In this document: positions 7,405 through 15,142 of the stretch, piece after piece
Numbering within the stretch: the first letter of the stretch is position 1
How the letters are laid out: the number at the start of each line of letters is the position of its first letter
Assembly: GCA_934621505.1 (NCBI GenBank)
Contig: CAKTUU010000001.1
Location: 62,001-126,000, forward strand
Length of the DNA: 64,000 nt
Source of the DNA: an uncultured Clostridia bacterium
GTDB taxonomy: Bacteria; Bacillota; Clostridia; Christensenellales; Aristaeellaceae
Direction of reading: 5' to 3'
Made by a program: the position numbers and the translations under genes
The notes under the pieces: generated by a model
Database searches by the model: none
What the model was told of the DNA's origin: nothing
Seen by the model: only the letters and a program-made list of their open reading frames with translations

Positions 7405-7947
7405 ATGGAGGCCCGTGATCGGAACGGTTTGACAGAAGCGGAGTTTTTGAACCGCTATGCCAAAAAAACATACCCGAAGCCCAGCCTGACGGCGGATATT
7501 GTGGTGTTTGCTATGGACAAGCAGGGCTTAAATGTGTTATTAGTGAAACGTAGCGGACATCCATACATTCATCAATGGGCGCTGCCCGGCGGCTTTGCCA
7601 TGCCCGCGGAAAGCATGGAGGCCACCGCCGCCCGTGAATTGCAGGAGGAAACCGGCCTGACGGGCCTGCCCATGCAGCTGGTAGGTGTATACAGCCAGCC
7701 GGGGCGCGACCCCCGGGGCTGGGTGGTTTCCGCCGCGTACCGCGCCGTCGCGCCTGCGGATTTTGCACCCCGGGCCGGGGACGACGCGGGGGACGCCAGG
7801 TGGTTCCGGGTGTCCCGCAGCCAAAATACGCTGGTCCTGACGTCCGGTGAGGAAAGGCCTGCCCAGCTGGCCTTTGACCATGCGCAAATTCTGTCAGACG
7901 CGCTGAATTTGCCGGGTTTGCCCACCGGAAACGTCAATCAAAAATAA
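7405..7947 (+). CDS. NUDIX hydrolase (ADP-ribose pyrophosphatase-like)
   Basis: 180 residues. The NUDIX box is complete: GGFAMPAESMEATAAREL followed by QEETGL, supplying the Mg2+-binding glutamates that cleave X-linked nucleoside diphosphates. The preceding TADIVVFAMDKQGLNVLLVKR and following YSQPGRDPRGWVVSAAYRA are typical of the COG1051 ADP-ribose/NAD-related branch. The winged-helix C-terminal domain of NrtR regulators is absent. ATG 7405 follows AAGGGGAT. Its stop overlaps the ribosome site of nfnA, so it is probably cotranscribed with nfnAB, which suggests a role in NAD(P) housekeeping (inference). Confidence 0.9.
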   Translation: MEARDRNGLTEAEFLNRYAKKTYPKPSLTADIVVFAMDKQGLNVLLVKRSGHPYIHQWALPGGFAMPAESMEATAARELQEETGLTGLPMQLVGVYSQPGRDPRGWVVSAAYRAVAPADFAPRAGDDAGDARWFRVSRSQNTLVLTSGEERPAQLAFDHAQILSDALNLPGLPTGNVNQK

Positions 7948-7960
7948 AGGAGACATGCAC

Positions 7961-8809
7961 ATGTACAGGATCGCACGGAAAAAAGTATTGAATCCGACGG
8001 TTACCCAAATGGAGATTGTCGCTCCTTTGGTGGCCAACAAGGCTAAGCCGGGACAGTTCATCATCCTTCGCGTGGACGACGAAGGCGAACGCATTCCCCT
8101 GACCGTGGCCGGCACCAACCCTGAGGAAGGCACCGTCAAGATCATTTTCCAGATCGTCGGCGCTACCACGGAAATACTGAACCATAAAAACGAGGGCGAC
8201 TCCATCGCCGACTTCGTAGGCCCCCTGGGCGTAGCTACCCACACCGATGGCATCAAAAAGGTATGCATCATCGGCGGCGGCGTGGGCTGCGCCATCGCTA
8301 TGCCCATCGCTGAGGAGTTCCACAAGCTGGGCGCGAACGTAACCAGCATCATCGGCTTCCGCAACAAGGATATCGTCATCCTGGAGGACGAGTTCAACGA
8401 ATATTCCGACCGGGTGTTCATGATGACCGACGACGGCAGCTACGGCCGTCACGGCAACGTAACCGTGCCCCTGAAGGAGCTGCTGGAGGCCGGTGAGAAG
8501 TTTGACATGATCATCACCATCGGTCCCCTGATCATGATGAAGTTTGTTGTGGCTACCGCCAAGCCCTATAACATTCCTGTGACCGTGTCCATGAACCCCA
8601 TCATGATCGACGGTACCGGCATGTGCGGCGGCTGCCGCCTGACCCTGCACCAGGACGGCAAGAAGGTAACCAAGTTTGCCTGCGTAGACGGCCCCGACTT
8701 TAACGGCTACGAGGTGGACTTTGACGAGGCCATGTCCCGCGGCCGTACCTACGCGGCCTTTGAGCGTCATGCCTATGAAGAAGCCTGCAATCTGTTCAAA
8801 AAGGCGTAA
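7961..8809 (+). CDS. nfnA: NADH-dependent ferredoxin:NADP+ oxidoreductase, small (FNR-like) subunit
   Basis: 282 residues: N-terminal FAD-binding ferredoxin-reductase barrel (PGQFIILRVDDEGERIPLTV), NAD(P)-binding Rossmann part (KKVCIIGGGVGCAIAMPIA), and a C-terminal [2Fe-2S] site with cysteines in GTGMCGGCRLTL and FACVDGP. This is the NfnA/SudB arrangement (ferredoxin-NADP reductase subunit alpha). With NfnB it couples NADH and reduced ferredoxin oxidation to reduction of two NADP+ by electron bifurcation in the cytoplasm. ATG 7961 is chosen over ATG 7955 because AAAGGAG at 7946-7952 is only two bases from the latter. Fourteen bases separate it from nfnB. Confidence 0.93.
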   Translation: MYRIARKKVLNPTVTQMEIVAPLVANKAKPGQFIILRVDDEGERIPLTVAGTNPEEGTVKIIFQIVGATTEILNHKNEGDSIADFVGPLGVATHTDGIKKVCIIGGGVGCAIAMPIAEEFHKLGANVTSIIGFRNKDIVILEDEFNEYSDRVFMMTDDGSYGRHGNVTVPLKELLEAGEKFDMIITIGPLIMMKFVVATAKPYNIPVTVSMNPIMIDGTGMCGGCRLTLHQDGKKVTKFACVDGPDFNGYEVDFDEAMSRGRTYAAFERHAYEEACNLFKKA

Positions 8810-8823
8810 GGAGGAAATACAAC

Positions 8824-10233
8824 ATGGCTATCAATCCGAAAAAGCATGAGATGCCGACTCAGGAGCCGGCTGTTCGCGCCAAGAATTTTAAGGAAGTTGC
8901 CCTGGGCTACACCGCCGAAATCGCCGTGGACGAAGCCAAGCGCTGCCTGAACTGCAAAAATAAGCCCTGCGTAAACGGCTGCCCCGTCAATATCGAAATT
9001 CCTGATTTTATCAGCCATATTAAGGAAGGCGACTTTGAGGGCGCTTACCAGGTGATTTCCAAGTCCTCCTCCCTGCCCGCCGTGTGCGGCCGTGTGTGCC
9101 CCCAGGAATCCCAGTGCGAAAGCAAGTGTACCCTGGGCATCAAGTTTGAGCCCGTGGGCATTGGCCGTCTGGAGCGCTTTGTGGCCGACTGGCATAACGA
9201 AAACGCCAAGGCTCAGCCCGAAAAGCCCCAGTCCAACGGTCACCGCGTGGCGGTGGTTGGTTCCGGCCCCTCCGGCCTGACCTGCGCCGGCGACCTGGCC
9301 AAGAAGGGCTACCAGGTAACCATCTACGAAGCCCTGCACACCGCCGGCGGCGTGCTGGTGTACGGCATTCCCGAGTTCCGTCTGCCCAAGGCCATCGTGG
9401 CCAAGGAAGTGGACACCCTGAAGGCTCTGGGCGTGGATGTGGAAACCAACGTGGTCATCGGCAAGACCCTGACCATCGACGAGCTGTTTGAGCAGGGCTT
9501 CGAGGCCGTGTTTGTAGGCTCCGGCGCCGGTCTGCCCAAGTTTATGAACATCGAGGGCGAGGGCCTGAAGGGCGTTTACTCCGCCAACGAGTTCCTGACC
9601 CGCAGCAACCTGATGAAGGCCTACAAGGACGACTCTACCACCCCCATCATGAAGGGCGGCAAGGTTGTGGTCGTCGGCGGAGGCAACGTGGCGATGGACG
9701 CCGCCCGTACCGCTCTGCGTCTGGGCAGCGAGGTCAGCATCGTGTACCGCCGCTCCATGGAGGAGCTGCCTGCCCGTCATGAGGAAGTGGAGCATGCCCA
9801 GGAGGAAGGCATCGACTTTAAGGTGCTGAACAACCCCGTGCGCATTCTGGGCTACGAGAATCCCGACGATCCCCGCGACCCCAAGAACGGCTGCGTAAAG
9901 GCCATCGAGTGCGTGCGCATGGAGCTGGGCGAGCCGGATGAAAAAGGCCGCCGCCGTCCTGTGGAAGTGCCCGGCAGCAACTTTGTAATGGATTGCGACT
10001 GCGTCATCATGGCTCTGGGTACGTCCCCCAACCCGCTGATTCGCACCACCACCCCCGGTCTGGAAACCCAGAAGTGGGGCGGCATCATTGTTGAGGAAGA
10101 TACCGGCGCTACCTCCCGCGAGGGCGTGTACGCCGGCGGCGACGCCGTAACCGGCGCTGCCACCGTTATCCTGGCCATGGGCGCCGGCAAGACCGCCGCC
10201 GCCGCCATCGATAACTACCTGAGCAATAAGTAA
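8824..10233 (+). CDS. nfnB: NADH-dependent ferredoxin:NADP+ oxidoreductase, large (GltD-like) subunit
   Basis: 469 residues. The N-terminus has two [4Fe-4S] cysteine clusters (CLNCKNKPCVNGCP; CGRVCPQESQCESKC) and is followed by two nucleotide-binding folds, FAD (VAVVGSGPSGLTCAGDLAKKG) and NADP (VVVVGGGNVAMDAARTALRLGS). Databases often call this chain 'glutamate synthase small subunit, homotetrameric', but the adjacent FNR-like partner makes NfnAB the better reading, and no large glutamate synthase gene is nearby. AGGAGG precedes the ATG. It balances NADH, NADPH and ferredoxin pools in anaerobes. A strong terminator follows. Confidence 0.94.
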   Translation: MAINPKKHEMPTQEPAVRAKNFKEVALGYTAEIAVDEAKRCLNCKNKPCVNGCPVNIEIPDFISHIKEGDFEGAYQVISKSSSLPAVCGRVCPQESQCESKCTLGIKFEPVGIGRLERFVADWHNENAKAQPEKPQSNGHRVAVVGSGPSGLTCAGDLAKKGYQVTIYEALHTAGGVLVYGIPEFRLPKAIVAKEVDTLKALGVDVETNVVIGKTLTIDELFEQGFEAVFVGSGAGLPKFMNIEGEGLKGVYSANEFLTRSNLMKAYKDDSTTPIMKGGKVVVVGGGNVAMDAARTALRLGSEVSIVYRRSMEELPARHEEVEHAQEEGIDFKVLNNPVRILGYENPDDPRDPKNGCVKAIECVRMELGEPDEKGRRRPVEVPGSNFVMDCDCVIMALGTSPNPLIRTTTPGLETQKWGGIIVEEDTGATSREGVYAGGDAVTGAATVILAMGAGKTAAAAIDNYLSNK

Positions 10234-10247
10234 TTCATATGGCTTGC

Positions 10248-10286
10248 AAAGGCCCGTTTCCCCAAGCCGGGAAACGGGCCTTTTTT
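10248..10286 (+). terminator. nfnAB terminator
   Basis: A 15-bp stem (10248-10262 with 10269-10283) running into TTTTTT at 10281-10286, 15 bases after the nfnB stop. Confidence 0.95.
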
Positions 10287-10299
10287 GTGCGTCAAACCA

Positions 10300-10328
10300 T
10301 CGACAAAACCTGTAAAAGCCGGTATAAT
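10300..10328 (+). promoter_or_regulatory. gltX operon promoter
   Basis: TCGACA (10300-10305), 17-bp spacer, TATAAT (10323-10328); leader of ~42 nt to the gltX ATG. Confidence 0.8.
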
Positions 10329-10376
10329 ACAAAGCTGAACACTTCTATCTTTGATTCATTAAGAAGGAGGCGCCCC

Positions 10377-11837
10377 ATGACCGTTCGTACCCGGTTTGCT
10401 CCCAGCCCCACGGGCTACCTGCACCTGGGCGGCCTGCGTACCGCCCTGTATACCTATCTGTTCGCCAAAAAGAACGGCGGCAAATTCATTTTGCGCATTG
10501 AGGATACCGACCAGGAGCGGGAGGTTCCCGGCGCGGTGGACCTGATTTATAAAAGCCTGCGGGAAGCAGGCCTGTACTATGACGAGGGCCCGGATGTGGG
10601 CGGCGATTACGGCCCCTATATCCAGACCCAGCGTCGCGATTTGTATATGCCCTATGCCATGCAGCTGGTGGAAAAGGGTGCGGCCTATCCCTGCTTTTGC
10701 ACCAAGGAGGAATTGCAGCAGCGCCGGGACGAGGCTGCCGCCCATGGCGAGCAGTGGAAGTACGACAAGCATTGCCTGCACATTCCCAGGGAGGAGGCGC
10801 TGTGCCGGATGCAAAGCGGCGAGCCCTTTGTGATTCGCCAAAACATTCCCACCGAGGGTACCGCCGGGTTTGACGACGCGCTGTACGGCCGGGTGGACGT
10901 GCCCTGCGACACCCTGGACGATAACGTGCTGATGAAGGCCGACGGCCTGCCCACCTATAACTTTGCCAACGTGATTGACGACCACCTGATGGGCATTACC
11001 CATGTGATGCGCGGCACCGAGTACCTGTCCAGCGCGCCCAAGTACAACCTGCTGTACGAGGCCTTCGGCTGGGACGTGCCCGTGTATATTCACCTGAGCC
11101 CCGTTATGAAGGACGCTACCCGCAAGCTGAGCAAGCGCTACGGCGACCCCAGCTTTGAGGACCTGCTGAAGGAAGGCTATGTAAAGGACGCCATCATCAA
11201 CTTTATCGCCCTGCTGGGCTGGTGCCCGGATGTGAAAAAGTACGGCGATAAAGAGTTCTTTACCATGGACGAGCTGATCGAGGCCTTTGACCTGAGCGGC
11301 CTGAGCAAGTCCCCCGCCATTTTCAATACCGAAAAGCTGGTGTGGTTCAACCATGAATACATCAGCAAAATGCCTGTGGAGGAATACCAGAAGCTGGCTA
11401 CCCCCTGGTTTGACCAGGTGCTGGCGGGCAAGCACATCGATTACGCCATGCTGTCCAGCCTGATGCATACCCGCACCGAGGTGTTTAACCGGGTGCCGGA
11501 TCAGGTGCGTTTCCTGGCGGAGCTTCCGGAGTACGATGTGGATATTTATACCCATAAAAAGATGAAAACCGACGCGCAAATCAGCCTGAAGGCCCTGAAG
11601 CTGGCCCGTCCCGCACTGGCAGCCATTGACGACTTCAGCGAGGAAAACGTCAAGGCCGTCCTGATGAACCTGGCCCAGGCGAACGAAATGAAAACCGGAC
11701 AGATTATGTGGCCGGTGCGCATCGCCATCTCCGGCCTGGCCTCCACCCCCGGCGGCGCTACCGAGATCGCCTACCTGATCGGCAAGGAGGAAACCCTGCG
11801 CCGCGTGGACCTAGGCATTGCCAAGCTGGAAGGCTGA
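10377..11837 (+). CDS. gltX: Glutamyl-tRNA synthetase
   Basis: 486 residues, class I synthetase that activates glutamate and charges tRNA-Glu. The HIGH-equivalent is in RFAPSPTGYLHLGGLRTALY at the N-terminus and the KMSKS loop is KLSKRYGDP (about residue 250). The C-terminal third is the helical anticodon-binding cage. Because a genuine glnS is present, this enzyme probably needs to charge only tRNA-Glu (inference). ATG 10377 has AGGAGG upstream; the reading frame continues into the leader but without support. The next gene begins 4 bases after the stop, so gltX leads an operon that includes two membrane proteins and leuS. Confidence 0.97.
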   Translation: MTVRTRFAPSPTGYLHLGGLRTALYTYLFAKKNGGKFILRIEDTDQEREVPGAVDLIYKSLREAGLYYDEGPDVGGDYGPYIQTQRRDLYMPYAMQLVEKGAAYPCFCTKEELQQRRDEAAAHGEQWKYDKHCLHIPREEALCRMQSGEPFVIRQNIPTEGTAGFDDALYGRVDVPCDTLDDNVLMKADGLPTYNFANVIDDHLMGITHVMRGTEYLSSAPKYNLLYEAFGWDVPVYIHLSPVMKDATRKLSKRYGDPSFEDLLKEGYVKDAIINFIALLGWCPDVKKYGDKEFFTMDELIEAFDLSGLSKSPAIFNTEKLVWFNHEYISKMPVEEYQKLATPWFDQVLAGKHIDYAMLSSLMHTRTEVFNRVPDQVRFLAELPEYDVDIYTHKKMKTDAQISLKALKLARPALAAIDDFSEENVKAVLMNLAQANEMKTGQIMWPVRIAISGLASTPGGATEIAYLIGKEETLRRVDLGIAKLEG

Positions 11838-11841
11838 CGGG

Positions 11842-13464
11842 ATGAAGGCGCTGAGAAAGCACGGGTGCTGGCTGCTGTTTGCGGCTGTGGCCCTTGCGAC
11901 AGTCTATATGGACGTGTATGTAGCCCATAACGTTCTGGATGGGGACGCATCGGACTTTATGTGCCGCGCCTGGACGTTTGCCCGGGAGAGAAACCCTTTC
12001 ACAAAGGCGTATTACGCCACCACCGAGCTGCGTCCGCTGGATATTTCCTTTGTGTTCTCGCTGTTTTTCCTGCTTACGGACAACTGGACCGTGGTGCGCG
12101 TGCTGGGCACGGTGGTCATGCAGGCCGCGTATACAGCCAGCTTTCTGTTTATGACCCGGCAGGCGGGCGTGAAACGGTCTGCCCGGGTCACGGCGGCGGC
12201 ATTGCTGCTGACGCCGTTCAGCACCTGCTATGCCCGGCTGGTGCTGTATCACCTGCACTACATCCTGTACCTTGGCAACGCGTTTTTGCTGGTGGGGCTT
12301 ACGCTGATGGTCCTTCAGCGCACGGGCCGCCGCCGCGTCCTGCCCGCCTGCCTGCTGGGACTGCTGTGGCTGTTTGTGGGCCTGAACGGCGTGCGGCACC
12401 TGATGATCATTGGCGCGCCCATGCTGCTGTTCTGCGCCATCGCCCTATACCGCGCGCTGAACCAGACCGGCTGGCAGCGGGGCGTGGGCCTGCGCCGTCA
12501 GCCCATCTGGTATACAGACGCTGCGCGTTTGACAGCAATTATGGCTGCTGGCTGCCTGTGCTTTGCGGTGGGCTATGTTGTGAACCAGAAGGTGCTGCTG
12601 CCCTATTTTGGTACCGTTAACAGCGCCTCCGTAACCTTTACGCCCAATCATTCCGCCAATCAGTACACGGATATTTTAAACGGCCTGTTGCTGGCCATTG
12701 GCGCGCGCTATTCCGGTAACCCGGTCATGGGCCTGCGGGGCCTGTCCCTGCTGGCGGCGCTGTTTGGCTTTGGCTGGATGGTATGGCGGTCCCTGCGCAG
12801 CCTGTGGGAGCCCCTGCCATTAGAGCGGCGGCTGATGCCCGGCCTGCTGGCGCTGTCCCTGTTTACCACAACGCTGGTGTTTGTGTTTGAGGATTCTCAG
12901 CGCCATTATGTGCAGTACTACGCCCCGGTGGTGGCCCTGGCCGCGCCCCTGCTGGCCTGGGAGCTGGACCGTATGGACGGGGCAAAGCTGGGCCGCCGGG
13001 CGGTCAGCCTGCTTTGCTGCCTGTGCCTGCTGTTTCAGGGCGCGTACACCCTGTACTACCTGCGAGTGGAAAAAAACCGCATGGATGCGTGGAGCGGCCT
13101 GCCGGTGAAAAATCTGTCTCTGGCGGATGAATGCCGGGATTGTCTGGATTTTATGCGGCAAAACGGCTGCGACTACGCCTGGATGGAGTACTGGCACGCC
13201 AGTGTGATGACCGAACTGTCCCAGGGCGGCGTAACCGCGGCCCCCTACAATCTGGAGGACGGCATGCCCCGGCTGTACCAGTGGGGCGTAAGCAGGGCCG
13301 CCGTCCAGCGCCAGAACATGCCGGATACCCTGCTGGTGTTTATCCCTTTGGAGGATACCCAGGCCTTTGAGGCCGCCGTTCCGTCCGCCGGTCAGGTATG
13401 GACGGGGTGGAAGTTCGCCGGATATCTGCTTTCAACGGACCTGTTATTGTTAAGCGAAAGGTGA
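11842..13464 (+). CDS. Polytopic membrane protein, first of a tandem paralogous pair
   Basis: 540 residues with roughly ten hydrophobic segments and a large first extracytoplasmic loop containing YMDVYVAHNVLDGDASD. The layout (N-terminal helix, acidic loop motif, many helices, soluble C-terminal ~100 residues) recalls GT-C fold glycosyltransferases such as PMT/ArnT-like enzymes, where an acidic residue in the first loop is catalytic; this is inference from architecture, not a recognised family. The next gene encodes a paralogue collinear from the first residue. The start ATG lies 4 bases after gltX and has only a poor ribosome site, suggesting translational coupling. Function unknown; a cell-envelope sugar transfer role is one possibility. 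Confidence 0.75.
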   Translation: MKALRKHGCWLLFAAVALATVYMDVYVAHNVLDGDASDFMCRAWTFARERNPFTKAYYATTELRPLDISFVFSLFFLLTDNWTVVRVLGTVVMQAAYTASFLFMTRQAGVKRSARVTAAALLLTPFSTCYARLVLYHLHYILYLGNAFLLVGLTLMVLQRTGRRRVLPACLLGLLWLFVGLNGVRHLMIIGAPMLLFCAIALYRALNQTGWQRGVGLRRQPIWYTDAARLTAIMAAGCLCFAVGYVVNQKVLLPYFGTVNSASVTFTPNHSANQYTDILNGLLLAIGARYSGNPVMGLRGLSLLAALFGFGWMVWRSLRSLWEPLPLERRLMPGLLALSLFTTTLVFVFEDSQRHYVQYYAPVVALAAPLLAWELDRMDGAKLGRRAVSLLCCLCLLFQGAYTLYYLRVEKNRMDAWSGLPVKNLSLADECRDCLDFMRQNGCDYAWMEYWHASVMTELSQGGVTAAPYNLEDGMPRLYQWGVSRAAVQRQNMPDTLLVFIPLEDTQAFEAAVPSAGQVWTGWKFAGYLLSTDLLLLSER

Positions 13465-13469
13465 TGGCC

Positions 13470-15080
13470 ATGCGCTTCATCAAAAAACGCTGGTATTGGC
13501 TGCTGCTTGTGGCGATGGCGCTGCTGACGCTTTACATGGATGTGTACGTCGCCAAAAACGTGCTGGATGGAGATACGTCCGATTACCTGTATTGGGCCCG
13601 TACCATTGCTCAGGAGAAGAACCCGTTTACCAGCGACTATTATTTCTCCACTGAATTGCGTCTGCTGGATGTCTCCTTCATTTTTTCGCTGTTCTTTTTC
13701 CTGACGGACAGCTGGCTGCTGGTGCGCATTCTGGGCACGATAACCATGCAGGCCATTTATGTAGCCAGCTTTTTATTCATGACCCGGCAGGCGGGTATCC
13801 GGCGGCCCGCCAGGGTGGCGGCCGCCGCTCTGATGCTGTCGCCCTTTAGCGCGGGGTATGCCCGCATTGTGCTGTACCAGCTGCATTACATTCTGTATAT
13901 CAGCAACGCTTTGTGGATTGTGGGCCTTACCCTGCTTACCCTGAAGCGGCTTGACAGCCCGCGCCGGGCCGTGCTGCCCGCCTGTCTGCTGGGCGTGCTG
14001 TGGCTGTTTGTGGGAATAAACGGTGTGCGCCATATGATGATTATCGGCGCGCCCATGCTGGCGTATTGCCTGCTTCGCTGCTACCGCGCGCTGAACTGGA
14101 CGGACCATAGCCTTCAGCCCTTCTGGCAAACGGAAGCCCTGAGGCTGACGGCGGTTCTGGCGGCAAGCTGCGTATGCTTCCTGGCGGGGTATATGCTGAA
14201 CCAGCGGGTGCTGATTCCTTACTACGGCATTATCAATTCCTCCGCAACCACCTTTACCCCCACCCAAACCGCCGATCACTACGCCGCTATCCTTAACGGC
14301 TGGCTGACGGCCATTGGCGCGCGCCACAGCAGCCAGCCGGTGATGGGGCTGAGAGGGCTTTCGCTGCTGGCGGCGCTGTTTAGCTTTGGCTGGCTCCTGT
14401 GGCGGTCCCTGCGCAGTTTAGGCCGGGATTTGCCCGCAGGCGAAGGCCTGACCCGTGGCCTGCTGGGGCTTGGGTTTGCGGTTACCACGCTGGCCTTTGC
14501 ATTGGAAAACGGGACCCGCTGGTACGACCTGTATTATGTGCCGGTGATTGTTCTCGCGTTTCCCTTGCTTGCGTGGGAAATGGAGGGCGCTTTGGAAGCT
14601 GCCAGGCCCCTGGGCGTCAGGCTGGCCGGCATCCTCTGCTGCGTCTGCTTTCTGTTTCAGGGCGCGTACACGGCATACTATCTGCGGGTGGACCGCGGCG
14701 GTATGGACGCGTGGAGCGGTCTGCCGGTGCAAAACCTGAACCTGACGGACGAATGCCGGGATTGCGTTGCATTTATGCAGCAAAACGGCTATACTCATGG
14801 CGTTATGCAATACTGGTATGCCAATGTGATGATGGAGCTGAGCGACGGGGACGTAACCATGCTGCCCTATCTGTACACCCTGGAGCCCGGCGTTCTTCAA
14901 ATGTACCAGTGGGGCACCAGCAAAACCGCCATGCGGCGCGAAAACCTGCCGGATCGCATTCCCATATTTGTCATACACCAGTACGCTGATGATTTCCAGG
15001 CGAATCATCCGTCCGCCGTCTGCGTCTGGCAGGGATGGAAGTTTACCGCCTTTGAAATGCCCACCGATGATATTCTGTGA
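13470..15080 (+). CDS. Polytopic membrane protein, second of a tandem paralogous pair
   Basis: 536 residues, aligned end to end with the preceding gene product: shared YMDVYVAKNVLDGDTSD, FLFMTRQAG, PACLLGVLWLFVGINGVRHMMIIGAP, GLRGLSLLAALFSFGW and MDAWSGLPVQNL. By eye well over half the residues are identical, so this is a fairly recent duplication, though the copies have diverged in the soluble C-terminus. ATG 13470 is chosen because it aligns with the paralogue's first residue; an ATG at 13464 overlaps the previous stop and is also possible. Same GT-C-like architecture and same uncertainty about function. Confidence 0.75.
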   Translation: MRFIKKRWYWLLLVAMALLTLYMDVYVAKNVLDGDTSDYLYWARTIAQEKNPFTSDYYFSTELRLLDVSFIFSLFFFLTDSWLLVRILGTITMQAIYVASFLFMTRQAGIRRPARVAAAALMLSPFSAGYARIVLYQLHYILYISNALWIVGLTLLTLKRLDSPRRAVLPACLLGVLWLFVGINGVRHMMIIGAPMLAYCLLRCYRALNWTDHSLQPFWQTEALRLTAVLAASCVCFLAGYMLNQRVLIPYYGIINSSATTFTPTQTADHYAAILNGWLTAIGARHSSQPVMGLRGLSLLAALFSFGWLLWRSLRSLGRDLPAGEGLTRGLLGLGFAVTTLAFALENGTRWYDLYYVPVIVLAFPLLAWEMEGALEAARPLGVRLAGILCCVCFLFQGAYTAYYLRVDRGGMDAWSGLPVQNLNLTDECRDCVAFMQQNGYTHGVMQYWYANVMMELSDGDVTMLPYLYTLEPGVLQMYQWGTSKTAMRRENLPDRIPIFVIHQYADDFQANHPSAVCVWQGWKFTAFEMPTDDIL

Positions 15081-15142
15081 CCTATCCGGCCTTCGGGCCG
15101 CCGCACCCGGCAGCAAATAAACACAAGGAGCGTGACCTACCC

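Noticed and set aside
8824..10233. Reading nfnB as glutamate synthase small subunit (gltD)
   Set aside because: No large subunit gene is present, and the adjacent FNR-like [2Fe-2S] partner fits NfnAB instead.
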